A stretch of 64,000 nucleotides of DNA from Nocardia aurea (GCF_003123685.1 NZ_QCYJ01000144.1:103490-167489); one strand, 5' to 3'; shown: positions 9,221-18,192, counted from the stretch's first letter. Made by a program: numbers and translations. The notes: generated by a model not told the origin, from the sequence alone.

Positions 9221-9353
9221 GATCGTGCCTTCCGTGTTCGAGCGTTTCCCCTTTTCATCACCCCTTTCCACTATGACACCGAGTGGGCGGGGGCGATGCG
9301 CATGTCGCGCACCCGGGACGGGATCACCACTGCGCGGCCGCCACGAACAGACG

Positions 9354-9393
9354 CGAATCGGCCGCCGTCGGAATTTCGACGGCGGCCGATTCG
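9354..9393 (-). terminator. Perfect 17-bp hairpin behind ffh
   Basis: Arms 9354-9370 and 9377-9393 are exact reverse complements (core CGGCCGCCGTCG) around the 6-base loop GAATTT. It begins 15 bases beyond the ffh stop codon. No T-tract follows on the minus strand, the usual form of intrinsic terminators in this group. Confidence 0.8.
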
Positions 9394-9407
9394 GGAGCAG
9401 GTAGCGC

Positions 9408-10970
9408 CTACTGTTTCGGGAATTTGAACTTGCTCAGGTCGAAACCTTCGAGTCCGGGCGGCAACTGGTCGAGACCGGGCGGCATATTCGAGATGTCCAT
9501 CCCCGGCGGCAGCCCCGGCATTCCGGCGGGCATTCCGGGGATTCCGCCGCGCATCTTCGGCGGGGTCGGTCCGCGACCGCCCTTCTTGCCCTTCTTACCC
9601 TTGCGGTTGTTTCCGCGACGCGCGCCGGGCATGCCCATCTGGCGGCCCATCATGGCCATCATCTTCTTGGCGTCGAAGAAGCGGTCGACGAGTTGGTTCA
9701 CCTCGGAGACCTGTACGCCGGAGCCGTTGGCGATGCGCAGTCTGCGCGAGGCGTTGATGATCTTGGGGTTGTCCCGCTCGGCGGGGGTCATACCGCGGAT
9801 GATGGCCTGCACCCGGTCGAGTTGTTTGTCGTCGACCTGGGCCAGCACGTCTTTCATCTGGCCCGCGCCGGGCAGCATGCCGAGCAGGTTGCCGATCGGG
9901 CCCATCTTGCGGATGGCGAGCATCTGATCGAGGAAATCCTCCAGCGTGAGCTCGCCGCTGCCCATCTTGCGCGCGGCCTCTTCGGCCGCCTGCGCGTCGT
10001 AGACCTGTTCGGCCTGCTCGATGAGGGTGAGCACGTCGCCCATGCCGAGAATGCGGCTGGCCATGCGGTCCGGGTGGAAGACATCGAAATCCTCGAGCTT
10101 CTCACCGGTGGAGGCGAACATGATCGGCGCGCCGGTCACATTGCGGACCGACAGCGCCGCGCCGCCGCGGGCGTCGCCGTCGAGTTTGGTGAGCACGACA
10201 CCGGTGAAACCGACGCCGTCACGGAACGCCTCCGCGGTGCTCACCGCGTCCTGGCCGATCATCGCGTCGAGGACGAACAGGGTTTCGTCCGGCTGGACCG
10301 CGTCGCGGATACCGGCGGCCTGGCGCATCAGCTCGGCGTCGATACCGAGGCGACCCGCGGTGTCGACGATCACCACGTCGTACTGTTTGGCCTTGGCTTC
10401 GGCGACACCGTCGCGGGCGACCGCGACCGGGTCGGCGGCGGTGATGCCGAGCGGATTCGCGCCCGCGCCGACGGAAGTGCCGGGATGCGGCGCGAAGACG
10501 GGGACGCCCGCGCGCTCACCGACGACCTGCAACTGGGTGACGGCGCCGGGACGCTGGAGGTCACACGCGACCAGCAGCGGCTGATGTCCCTGTCCCTTCA
10601 GCCATTTCGCGAGTTTGCCCGCCAGCGTCGTCTTACCGGCGCCCTGTAGACCCGCGAGCATGACCACGGTCGGCGGATTCTTGGCGAGGGTGAGCCTGCG
10701 GGTCTCGCCGCCGAGGATGGTGACCAGTTCCTCGTTGACGATCTTGACGACCTGCTGGGCCGGATTGAGCGCCGCGGAGACTTCGGCTCCCTTGGCGCGT
10801 TCCTTGATCTTGGCGATGAATCCGCGCACGACGGGCAGCGCGACGTCGGCGTCGAGGAGGGCGAGTCGGATCTCGCGGCAGGTGGCGTCGATGTCGGCCG
10901 GTGACAGACGCCCCTTACCGCGCAGATCCTTGAGGGCACCGGTAAGCCGGTCGGACAGGGATTCGAACAC
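9408..10970 (-). CDS. ffh: Signal recognition particle protein Ffh
   Basis: GTPase that binds 4.5S RNA and signal sequences and delivers ribosomes to FtsY at the membrane. 520 residues: helical N domain, G domain with GLQGAGKTTLAGKLAKWL near 107 and the DTAGRLGID and TKLDGDARGG motifs, then the M domain. The last ~75 residues are Gly/Pro/Met-rich with a basic run (KGKKGKKGG), an extension of the RNA/signal-binding region. The start is GTG at 10970, preceded by AGGAG. It is probably monocistronic, with a hairpin downstream. Confidence 0.97.
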   Translation of the reverse strand: MFESLSDRLTGALKDLRGKGRLSPADIDATCREIRLALLDADVALPVVRGFIAKIKERAKGAEVSAALNPAQQVVKIVNEELVTILGGETRRLTLAKNPPTVVMLAGLQGAGKTTLAGKLAKWLKGQGHQPLLVACDLQRPGAVTQLQVVGERAGVPVFAPHPGTSVGAGANPLGITAADPVAVARDGVAEAKAKQYDVVIVDTAGRLGIDAELMRQAAGIRDAVQPDETLFVLDAMIGQDAVSTAEAFRDGVGFTGVVLTKLDGDARGGAALSVRNVTGAPIMFASTGEKLEDFDVFHPDRMASRILGMGDVLTLIEQAEQVYDAQAAEEAARKMGSGELTLEDFLDQMLAIRKMGPIGNLLGMLPGAGQMKDVLAQVDDKQLDRVQAIIRGMTPAERDNPKIINASRRLRIANGSGVQVSEVNQLVDRFFDAKKMMAMMGRQMGMPGARRGNNRKGKKGKKGGRGPTPPKMRGGIPGMPAGMPGLPPGMDISNMPPGLDQLPPGLEGFDLSKFKFPKQ

Positions 10971-11038
10971 CGATCGCGCTCCTGATCTCGGGGGACATCA
11001 CTGGGGACGGCGGCAAGCGGGTGCACCGCGTAGTGAGA

Positions 11039-11060
11039 CGATTACCGTCAAGGGTAATCG
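11039..11060 (-). terminator. 8-bp hairpin between the small gene and ffh
   Basis: CGATTACC (11039-11046) and GGTAATCG (11053-11060) pair around GTCAAG. It lies 55 bases behind the 106-residue gene and 70 bases before ffh, so it may end that transcript or be an operator for ffh. The strand assignment assumes the terminator role. Confidence 0.4.
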
Positions 11061-11114
11061 GATCACCCGTACCGGCGCGCAACCGGTGTGTCCTCCGAGG
11101 TCACAGGAGTTCGA

Positions 11115-11435
11115 TCAGTCGAGCACGCGAGCGCGCGGCTCGACCGTCTTGCGATAGTCGTGGTTCTCCAGGGCCACCATGAATGTCGCCTCGCGGGCGG
11201 TGAGCCCCAATTCCAACGCGAGGTCGTCGAGCAGGGCCCACTCCGCACCGGTCCGCATCTCGCGGGTGGCGACGGTGGTGGCGATGGTCATCGCGGTCAC
11301 CGCCTGCCTGCCGGTCAGGGTGCGCCCGGGTAGCCAGGAAACGACCCAGCGGTCGCCGCCGACACACCGAGCCATATGTGTCGTCTCGTCACTCGTCATC
11401 ATCGAAGCCGAAACAACCTCAATTGCCACCGACAT
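11115..11435 (-). CDS. Conserved small hypothetical protein
   Basis: 106 residues without a recognised catalytic motif. The conserved-looking middle reads RCVGGDRWVVSWLPGRTLT, followed by a helical Ala/Thr/Leu-rich second half (DLALELGLTAREATFMVAL), which suggests a compact cytoplasmic protein. It lies between glnD and ffh. I use the ATG at 11435 because GAGGGGAG stands just before it; methionines 11 and 12 codons in are alternatives. The spacer to glnD (11436-11597) is noticeably AT-richer than its surroundings and holds nothing I can name. Confidence 0.6.
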   Translation of the reverse strand: MSVAIEVVSASMMTSDETTHMARCVGGDRWVVSWLPGRTLTGRQAVTAMTIATTVATREMRTGAEWALLDDLALELGLTAREATFMVALENHDYRKTVEPRARVLD

Positions 11436-11597
11436 GCTCCCCTCGTACTAAGGCGATAGGGCGGGACGCTCTGATCGTAGGGTGCGCAAGGCAGCACGCC
11501 GATATGTTCCAGCAAATAGTCTGCAACGGTTTGATTGCTGGCTCTTCTTACTGGAACAGCCGGAGATCGGCGAGCGGACTGGACATTTGGCAAATAA

Positions 11598-14045
11598 CTA
11601 GGAAACCTGATCGCCGCCCGGTGTCGACGGGTCGTCGGGCTTCTTGGGCGCGGGTCGGGGCACCACTTCCAGGACCGCCTTCTCGATTGCCTCGCGCCGC
11701 GCCGGACCGGTGTCGGAACCCAGCTCGAGACCGAACACGTCCACCACCGCGGAGCCCATCGTGACCGCCTTCGCCCACCGCACGTTCGCGCCCGCCGCGG
11801 CGAAGGTCGCGGCCAGCCTGCTCAGCAGTCCGATCCGGTCCTCGGCGCGCAGTTCCAGGATCGCCTGGCCCTCACTCGAGCCGTCGAACCAGATCACCCG
11901 AGGCTGAGCCTGCGCGTAGGGACTCGGGCCGACACCGGTCGCCTCGCGTTCCCGCTTGGCGAGCAGCGCGGTCAGATCGAGTTCGCCCGAGGTCGCCCTG
12001 ATCAGTTCCTGGCGCAGCAGCCCGGCTTCGGGCGGATCGCCGAATTTCGGTGAGACCACGAAGGTATTGATCGCCGAGCGGCCCTCACCGCCCACCGAGG
12101 CCGAGAGCACACGCAGCGAATGCAACGCGAGCACACCCGCGGCGTCGGAGAGCAGACCCGCCGCGTCGGGCGCGATCACCGTGACGGTGTAGGTGTACTT
12201 GCCCTCGCCCGGACGCAGATCGACGTGCACCCCGCCCGCCTCGGCCCTTTCCAGCAGTTCCGCGGCGATGGGTTCCGGTGTCGGCAGCGGGTCACCGGCC
12301 ATGACCAGACGGCATCGGCGCACCAGTTCGCCGATGAGCGAGGCCTTCCAGTCCCCCCACACGCCGGGCCCGGTCGCCAGCGAATCCGCCTCGGCGAGGG
12401 TGTGCAGCAGTTCCAGTAATTGCACGTCGCCGTCGAGCGCGTCGACGACGTGCTGCACCGTGTCGGGGTCGGCCAGGTCGCGGCGGGTCGCGGTCTCGGG
12501 CAGCAGCAGGTGGTAGCGCACGATCGCGCTGAGGGTCCGCACATCCGATGGCCACAGCCCGAGCCGACGTCCGATGTGGGTGGCCAGTTCCGCGCCGACG
12601 ACACTGTGATCGCCCGCGCGTCCCTTGCCGATGTCGTGCAGCAGCGCGCCGAGCATGAGCAGGTCGGGGCGGGCGACCCGGGTGACCAGTGCGCTGGCGT
12701 AGGCGACGCACTCCATGAGATGGCGATCAACGGTCCAGGTGTGCACCGCGTCGCGCGGCGGGAGATCGCGTACCGCGCCCCATTCGGGCAGCAGTCTGCC
12801 CCACAACCCGGTGCGGTCGAGCGCCTCGATCGCGTCGATGGTGCCGCGACCCGCGCCGAGCAGCACCAGCAGATCGTTGAGCGCGTCCTTGGGCCACGGC
12901 TCCCGCAATTCGGGCGCGTCCTCCGACAACCGGTTCAAGGTGGTCGCCGACATCGGCAGCCCGGTCTGCGCCGAGGCCGCCGAAACCCGCATGATCAGGC
13001 CGGGATCACGTTGCGGGCGGGCGTCTCGCGCCAGCACCACCTCGCCCGCGTGCTCGACCACCCCCTCATCGAGTGGTCGTCGCACCGGCATCCGGCGCAG
13101 CCGCGCCAGACCGCGCCTCGGCAGCGCGTTCGCGGCGGTCCGCAGGCCGACATCGACGGAGTAACTCACCGTGCGCGCGGAATCGCTCAGTGTGCGAGCC
13201 AGATCGAAGCGGTCCCCGATCCGCAGGGCCGCGCCGATCTCGTCGGCGTCCTGGGCGCGCAACTGATCTCGCGCCCGGCCCGCGACCCGGTGCAATTCCG
13301 TCCTGACGTCGAGCAGCCTGCGGTGGGCCTGTTTGAGCCCGCCGCCGGGCACGTCGGGGCCCAGGCCCGGCATCGCGTCGGTCAGCTGGGCGATGGAAAG
13401 GGCGTCGAGCAGTTGGATATCGCGCAACCCACCGCGACCGTTCTTCAGATCGGGTTCGGCCCGGTGCGCGATCTCGCCGCTGCGCTGCCAGCGGGTGGCG
13501 GCCTGGGCGATCAACTCGTCGAAGCGCGAACGAATTCCGTTGCGCCATTCCCGTCGCACCCCGCCGATCAGCAGGTTGCTCAGTTCGACGTCACCGACGA
13601 TATGCCTGGCCTCCAACATGCCGAGCGCGGCGATCAGATCGTCGTTGGCGACACGCAATGCCTGCGGGACGGTGCGAACACTGTGGTCGAGTTTGATGTG
13701 GGCGTCCCAGAGGGGGTACCAGAGTTGGTCGGCGACCTCGGCGACCCGCGCCGGATCGACATTGTCGTGCAGCAGCACCAGATCCAGATCCGAGTACGGC
13801 AGCATCTCCCTGCGCCCGAGCCCGCCGACCGCGACGACCGACAGTCCGCTGTCGGCGGTGATCCCTAGTTCGGATCCTTTACTGGAAAGCCATAATTCGT
13901 AGAGGTCGACCAGGGCCGAACGCAATGATTCCGCGTCGAGCCGAGGATTACGGGGCATTCCGCCGTCGAGTAATTGTTCCCGTGCCCTGACCAGATCGGC
14001 GGCACCGTTGGAAACCCGGTCTCCGCTGTCACGATCGCTACCCAC
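11598..14045 (-). CDS. glnD: [Protein-PII] nucleotidyltransferase GlnD
   Basis: Bifunctional enzyme that modifies and demodifies PII in response to glutamine; in corynebacteria it adenylylates rather than uridylylates. 815 residues: nucleotidyltransferase motif GGLGRREMLPYSDLDLVL near 74-91, a second transferase-associated region, an HD domain with LMLGALLHDIGKGRAGDHS in the middle, and two C-terminal ACT domains (YTVTVIAPDAAGLL and LELRAEDRIGLLSRL). GTG start at 14045. It is downstream of amtB-glnB, but a strong hairpin lies between glnB and glnD. Confidence 0.95.
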   Translation of the reverse strand: MGSDRDSGDRVSNGAADLVRAREQLLDGGMPRNPRLDAESLRSALVDLYELWLSSKGSELGITADSGLSVVAVGGLGRREMLPYSDLDLVLLHDNVDPARVAEVADQLWYPLWDAHIKLDHSVRTVPQALRVANDDLIAALGMLEARHIVGDVELSNLLIGGVRREWRNGIRSRFDELIAQAATRWQRSGEIAHRAEPDLKNGRGGLRDIQLLDALSIAQLTDAMPGLGPDVPGGGLKQAHRRLLDVRTELHRVAGRARDQLRAQDADEIGAALRIGDRFDLARTLSDSARTVSYSVDVGLRTAANALPRRGLARLRRMPVRRPLDEGVVEHAGEVVLARDARPQRDPGLIMRVSAASAQTGLPMSATTLNRLSEDAPELREPWPKDALNDLLVLLGAGRGTIDAIEALDRTGLWGRLLPEWGAVRDLPPRDAVHTWTVDRHLMECVAYASALVTRVARPDLLMLGALLHDIGKGRAGDHSVVGAELATHIGRRLGLWPSDVRTLSAIVRYHLLLPETATRRDLADPDTVQHVVDALDGDVQLLELLHTLAEADSLATGPGVWGDWKASLIGELVRRCRLVMAGDPLPTPEPIAAELLERAEAGGVHVDLRPGEGKYTYTVTVIAPDAAGLLSDAAGVLALHSLRVLSASVGGEGRSAINTFVVSPKFGDPPEAGLLRQELIRATSGELDLTALLAKREREATGVGPSPYAQAQPRVIWFDGSSEGQAILELRAEDRIGLLSRLAATFAAAGANVRWAKAVTMGSAVVDVFGLELGSDTGPARREAIEKAVLEVVPRPAPKKPDDPSTPGGDQVS

Positions 14046-14075
14046 TACCCCACCGCCCGTCAGATGCTTGCGGCC

Positions 14076-14105
14076 CCGCTCCGACCGGAATTCCGGTGGG
14101 AGCGG
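14076..14105 (-). terminator. Hairpin between glnB and glnD
   Basis: A 30-base near-perfect palindrome centred on GGAATTCC: CCGCTCC (14076-14082) pairs with GGAGCGG (14099-14105), and ACCGGAA with TTCCGGT, with one G/G mismatch. It lies 40 bases behind the glnB stop and may partly uncouple glnD from amtB-glnB. Confidence 0.55.
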
Positions 14106-14145
14106 AGCCGCTGCTCGATTTCGATTTTTCGTGTCGACCTTGCGC

Positions 14146-14484
14146 TTACAGCGCGTCGGTGCCGCGTTCGCCGGTCCTGACCCGGATGATCGCCTCGACG
14201 GGCGTCACCCAGACCTTGCCGTCACCGATCTTGCCGGTACGCGAGGCCTCGACGATCACCTCGACGACCTTGTCGACCGACGCGTCGTCGACGACGACCT
14301 CGACCCGGACCTTCGGCACGAAATCGACCGAGTACTCCGCACCGCGGTACACCTCGGTGTGGCCCTTCTGCCGTCCGTAACCCTGCACCTCGCTGACGGT
14401 CATACCGAGCACGCCCGCCTGTTCGAGCCCGGACTTCACGTCCTCGAGTGTGAACGGTTTGACGATTGCCGTGATCAGTTTCAT
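14146..14484 (-). CDS. glnB: Nitrogen regulatory protein PII
   Basis: 112-residue trimeric signal protein that senses 2-oxoglutarate/ATP/ADP and controls AmtB and other nitrogen proteins. It begins MKLITAIVKPFTLEDVKSGL. The T-loop GRQKGHTEVYRGAEYSVDF carries the tyrosine normally modified by GlnD, and the C-terminal signature is GDGKVWVTPVEAIIRVRTGE. A further ATG at 14493 overlaps the amtB stop, but AAGGAGG lies one base before it and ten before MKL, so I prefer the family start at 14484. GlnK is an equally fitting name given the amtB linkage. Confidence 0.96.
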   Translation of the reverse strand: MKLITAIVKPFTLEDVKSGLEQAGVLGMTVSEVQGYGRQKGHTEVYRGAEYSVDFVPKVRVEVVVDDASVDKVVEVIVEASRTGKIGDGKVWVTPVEAIIRVRTGERGTDAL

Positions 14485-14489
14485 TGTCG

Positions 14490-15836
14490 TCATGCCTCCT
14501 TGACGAGCGAGCGTGCCGTGCCACCCACAGCAGCGAAATCGTATGCGGTCTCCGCGTGCTCGGACTCGTCCAGACCCACCGACTCGCCCTCCTCGTCTTT
14601 ACGCAGGCCGATCGTGAACTTGATGGCGTACGCGATCACGGCCGTTGCGACCAGGGAGTAGGCAAGCACGGTGAACGCACCGACGGCCTGCAGCTTCAAC
14701 TGCTCGATCCCACCACCGTAGAACAAGCCCTCGACCGCCGCCGGAGCTTCCGGCGCGGCGACCAGACCGACGAGCAGGGTGCCGACCAGACCACCGACGA
14801 GGTGGACGCCGACCACGTCGAGCGAATCGTCGAAGCCGAACTTGAACTTCAGGCCGACCGCCAGGGCGCACAGGGCACCCGCGACGACACCGACGACCAC
14901 GGCGCCCAGCGCGTTCACCGAGGAACACGCCGGGGTGATGGCGACCAGACCGGCCACGATGCCCGAGGCGGCGCCCAGCGAGGTGGGCTTGCCGTCACGG
15001 AACTTCTCGACCAGGATCCACGCCAGCATGGCCGCGGCCGTGGCGATCGTGGTGGTGAGGAAGGTGGCACCGGCGATGCCGTTGGAGCCGACGGCCGAAC
15101 CGGCGTTGAAGCCGTACCAGCCGAACCACAGCAGACCGGCGCCGAGCATGACGAACGGCAGGTTGTGCGGACGGAACGGCGTGCCCGGCCAGCCCTTGCG
15201 CTTGCCGAGGACGATGGCCAGCACCAGACCGGCGGCGCCGGCGTTGATGTGGACCGCGGTACCACCGGCGAAGTCGACCGCCTTCAAGTTGTTGGCGATC
15301 CAGCCACCGGCCTCACCGGTGTAGCCGTCGAACGCGAACACCCAGTGCGCCACCGGGAAGTACACGACGGTCGCCCAGATACCGGCGAAGACGAGCCAGG
15401 AGCCGAACTTGAGTCGATCGGCGACAGCGCCCGAGATGAGTGCGACGGTGATGATCGCGAACATGAGCTGGAACGCGACGAATACCGACAACGGGATGGT
15501 TCCGTTCAAGGGAACCGCGGCAGGTGCCGCCGGATCGGTGGAGGCAAGGTAGCTACCGCCGAATACGCTCTTCAAACCGAAATATTGACCCGGGTCTCCG
15601 ATGAGATTGCCTTTGTCCTCGCCGAATGTCAGCGAGAAGCCGTACAGCACCCACAGGATCGTGATCAAGCCCATGGAGCTGATGCTCATCATGATCATGT
15701 TCAGCACGTTCTTGGAGCGGACCATGCCGCCGTAGAAGAACGCGAGTCCGGGTGTCATCAAGAGCACGAGTGCTGAACTGGCCAGCATCCATGCGGTGTC
15801 ACCGGCGTCCGGCGCGCCGATTACGGGAAATGCCAC
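14490..15836 (-). CDS. amtB: Ammonium transporter AmtB
   Basis: 448-residue inner-membrane ammonium channel with about 11 transmembrane helices. Characteristic segments are LMTPGLAFFYGGMVRSKNVL near 26-45, GTAVHINAGAAGLV and DDSLDVVGVHLVGG, which hold the twin-histidine pore positions. A short acidic cytoplasmic tail (RKDEEGESVGLDESEH) follows. The stop touches glnB, forming the classical amtB-glnK pair. A candidate GlnR operator lies about 75-110 bases before the start, so induction under nitrogen limitation is expected. Confidence 0.97.
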   Translation of the reverse strand: MAFPVIGAPDAGDTAWMLASSALVLLMTPGLAFFYGGMVRSKNVLNMIMMSISSMGLITILWVLYGFSLTFGEDKGNLIGDPGQYFGLKSVFGGSYLASTDPAAPAAVPLNGTIPLSVFVAFQLMFAIITVALISGAVADRLKFGSWLVFAGIWATVVYFPVAHWVFAFDGYTGEAGGWIANNLKAVDFAGGTAVHINAGAAGLVLAIVLGKRKGWPGTPFRPHNLPFVMLGAGLLWFGWYGFNAGSAVGSNGIAGATFLTTTIATAAAMLAWILVEKFRDGKPTSLGAASGIVAGLVAITPACSSVNALGAVVVGVVAGALCALAVGLKFKFGFDDSLDVVGVHLVGGLVGTLLVGLVAAPEAPAAVEGLFYGGGIEQLKLQAVGAFTVLAYSLVATAVIAYAIKFTIGLRKDEEGESVGLDESEHAETAYDFAAVGGTARSLVKEA

Positions 15837-15908
15837 CTTAATGTCCTCCTCATCTCGGGCCCAGCCGACTCCGGCAAATGGACCTGCACAAGAGGTTCCT
15901 CACTCGGT

Positions 15909-15946
15909 GTTTCATCCGTCATGCTGCAATGTTTCACCTGCGTGAA
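15909..15946 (-). promoter_or_regulatory. Candidate GlnR operator of amtB
   Basis: On the minus strand four 5-mers, TTCAC, GAAAC, GCATG and GAAAC, are each separated by exactly six bases. This matches the actinobacterial GlnR box (gTnAC-n6-GaAAC repeated twice), with the third element degenerate. It ends about 73 bases before the amtB ATG. Two further GTTTC elements at 15974 and 15995 on the plus strand, 21 bases apart, could be a second weaker site. Confidence 0.6.
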
Positions 15947-16193
15947 CGGATGGCGGAGTTGTGTTGCCACCACGTTTCACGGTGTACACCACGGGTTTCC
16001 GCCCCCGCGTGAAGCCGGTGCCGCGCCACCCGAAATATGACTACCCGACAGTAGGTCATGCGTCACATTCCCCCGGGGAGCGCGCGATGTTTGCGGAATC
16101 TCCGCGCGAGGACAGAAAGAACGTCACCTCCCCCTCCCCCTTCACGAGGAAATCTGCGATCAACCGAAAATCAGCAAACCCTCCGCACAACCC

Positions 16194-16377
16194 CCACCCA
16201 CGGTGAGCCTCAAACCAACCCTCCGAACCAAACCCGCCCCACCCACGATGAGCCGCGATACGAACCCTCCGAACCAACCCGGCCCCACCCACGATGAGCC
16301 CCGGCACGAACCCTCCAAACCAAACCGGCCCCACCCACGGTGAGCCCCGGCACGAACCCTCCAAACCAAACCCAGCC
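16194..16377. repeat. 46-bp tandem repeat, four units
   Basis: Units start at 16194 (45 bp), 16239, 16285 and 16331, each opening with CCACCCACG(A/G)TGAGCC and containing CGAACCCTCC(A/G)AACCAA. Units 3 and 4 are nearly identical; unit 1 is the most diverged. The period is not a multiple of three, so this is not a coding repeat. It sits in the 680-base gap between amtB and ftsY, which otherwise holds the GlnR-like site, the palindrome at 16404-16497 and no gene. Confidence 0.85.
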
Positions 16378-16403
16378 CGCCGGCGCGAGTCTTACGAGCG
16401 CCC

Positions 16404-16497
16404 GGTTCGCGGCCGTCTCGCGTCCGAGCGGTCGAAGCGCATGCGCCGCAGGCGCGAGTCTCGACCGCTCGGACGCGAGACATCGGGGCCGCGAACC
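16404..16497 (-). terminator. Long interrupted palindrome behind ftsY
   Basis: GGTTCGCGGCC plus the adjoining 21 bases (16404-16435) are the reverse complement of 16461-16481 and 16487-16497, with a 5-base bulge at 16482-16486, giving a 32-bp stem. Copies of GCGCCGCAGGCGC lie inside and just outside. The position, starting 22 bases behind the ftsY stop, fits a terminator, but the size is unusual. Confidence 0.6.
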
Positions 16498-16518
16498 ACG
16501 CCGCGCCGCAGGCGCGGC

Positions 16519-18192
16519 CTAACCTAACAGCGCGTCGACGAAGGCTCCGGGCTCGAACGGCGCCAGATCGTCGGCGCCCTCGCCGAGCCCGACGAGTTTC
16601 ACCGGGACCCCCAGCTCGTGCTGAACCTGGAAGACGATTCCGCCTTTGGCCGTCCCGTCGAGTTTGGTGAGCACCACACCGCTGATGTCGACGACTTCGG
16701 CGAAGACCCTGGCTTGGGTGAGGCCGTTCTGGCCGACGGTGGCGTCGAGTACGAGCAGTACTTCGTCGACTTTCGCCTTCTTCTCGACGACGCGTTTGAC
16801 CTTGCCGAGTTCGTCCATCAGGCCGGTTTTGGTGTGCAGGCGGCCCGCGGTGTCGATGAGGACCACGTCGACGCCGCGTTCGATTCCCGCGGCGACGGCG
16901 TCGAAGGCGACGGCGGCGGGGTCGGAGGCTTCCTTGCCGCGGACGGTCTCGGCCCCGACCCGTTCACCCCAGGTCTGTAGTTGGTCGGCGGCGGCGGCGC
17001 GGAAGGTGTCGGCCGCGCCGAGCAGTACCCGGCGGCCGTCGGCGACGAGTACCCGGGCCAGTTTGCCGGTGGTGGTGGTCTTTCCGGTGCCGTTGACGCC
17101 GACGACGAGCAGGATCGACGGGTGGTCGTCGTGCGGTAGCGCGCGCACCGATCGGTCGAGTTCGGGGCGCAGCGCTTCGATCAAGACGTCGCGCAGCACG
17201 TCGCGGGCCTGATCGGTGGTGCGCACGCTGCGGAGTGCCATTTCCTCGCGCAGTCGGGTGACGATGGCGGCGGTGCTGGCGGTGCCGAGGTCGGCGAGGA
17301 CGAGGGTGTCCTCGACCTCTTCCCAGGAGTCCTCGTCGAGATCGCCGCCGCCGAGCAGACCGAGCAGGCTCTTGCCCACGGCGTTCTGGGAGCGCGACAG
17401 ACGGCCGCGCAGGCGGATGAGGCGGCCCGCGGTGGGTTCTATCTCCTCGAGGGCGGGAGCGGTGGTCTCCGGCGCGGTGAGGACTGTCTCCGGTGTGATG
17501 GTGGCGGGGGGTTCGACGGTCGCGGACGGTGTTTCCGGTTCGGCGACGGCGGTTCCGTCGGTTCCTGCCGTCGTGACGCCGGGCGCGGCGGCTTCCGGCG
17601 CGGCCGTGCCGGTGTCGTCGGTATCGGGCGCGGTGGTATCGGGCGCGGTGGTATCGGGTGCGAGCGTGCCGGTATCGGTGGTCTCCGGCGTGAGCGTGCC
17701 GGATCCGGCTCCGTCGGCACCGGCGTTATCAGGCGCGAGAGTGCCGGGTGCGGATGTCTCGGGCGCGGTGCTCGCCCCGTCGACGGTCGCGGTGCCGGAC
17801 GTGCCAGTGGCGGTATCGGTGGCCGGTTGCGTCTCGGTCCCGGCCCCCTTCTCGACGGTTTCCACGTCGGTGTCGGGCAGCGCGACGTTGGTGATCCCTC
17901 GCTTCGGTGCGTCGCGAGGGATCGCGGCGTCGTCACCGATATGCGGTTGGCCCTCGGTGTCGGTCCGTTCGATCGGCGCGGGCTCCGGGCGTGTCGGCGT
18001 CGCCGTGCCGCCCTGGCTGAAGCTGAAGCCGCCCGAGGCGGTGTAACCACCCGATCGGTCGGTCAGCTCCTTTTCCTCGGTCGGTGGCGTCAGCGATACG
18101 CGGCGACGCTTGTACAGGACGAATCCGGCCACAAACGCCACCAGCAGCAGCGCGGCGACAACGGCGATCAGAATCCAGGCTTCGGAACTCAC
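16519..18192 (-). CDS. ftsY: Signal recognition particle receptor FtsY
   Basis: Membrane-associated SRP receptor GTPase, 557 residues. A short N-terminal hydrophobic anchor (AWILIAVVAALLLVAFVAGF, about 5-24) is followed by about 210 residues of Thr/Pro/Asp/Glu-rich low-complexity sequence with repeated TTAPDT units. The NG domain follows, with GVNGTGKTTTTGKLARVL, DTAGRLHTKTG and TKLDGTAKGG. The start is GTG at 18192, preceded by AAGGATGG; the in-frame upstream extension has no family character. The linker, unusually long and negatively charged, is a natural site of length variation. It lies directly downstream of smc in the conserved order, although three genes now separate them. Confidence 0.95.
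   Translation of the reverse strand: MSSEAWILIAVVAALLLVAFVAGFVLYKRRRVSLTPPTEEKELTDRSGGYTASGGFSFSQGGTATPTRPEPAPIERTDTEGQPHIGDDAAIPRDAPKRGITNVALPDTDVETVEKGAGTETQPATDTATGTSGTATVDGASTAPETSAPGTLAPDNAGADGAGSGTLTPETTDTGTLAPDTTAPDTTAPDTDDTGTAAPEAAAPGVTTAGTDGTAVAEPETPSATVEPPATITPETVLTAPETTAPALEEIEPTAGRLIRLRGRLSRSQNAVGKSLLGLLGGGDLDEDSWEEVEDTLVLADLGTASTAAIVTRLREEMALRSVRTTDQARDVLRDVLIEALRPELDRSVRALPHDDHPSILLVVGVNGTGKTTTTGKLARVLVADGRRVLLGAADTFRAAAADQLQTWGERVGAETVRGKEASDPAAVAFDAVAAGIERGVDVVLIDTAGRLHTKTGLMDELGKVKRVVEKKAKVDEVLLVLDATVGQNGLTQARVFAEVVDISGVVLTKLDGTAKGGIVFQVQHELGVPVKLVGLGEGADDLAPFEPGAFVDALLG

Noticed and set aside
11399..11593. 64-codon ORF between glnD and the small conserved gene
   Set aside because: AT-richer codons and no ribosome site; overlaps the better-supported gene at 11115-11435. 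Kept only as a note on composition.
16056..16364. 102-codon minus-strand ORF rich in Gly/Trp/Arg
   Set aside because: It is a translation of the 46-bp tandem repeat, whose period is not a multiple of three; no start signals.
16194..16377. CRISPR-like array
   Set aside because: Units are contiguous tandem copies with no unique spacers, and no cas genes are nearby.
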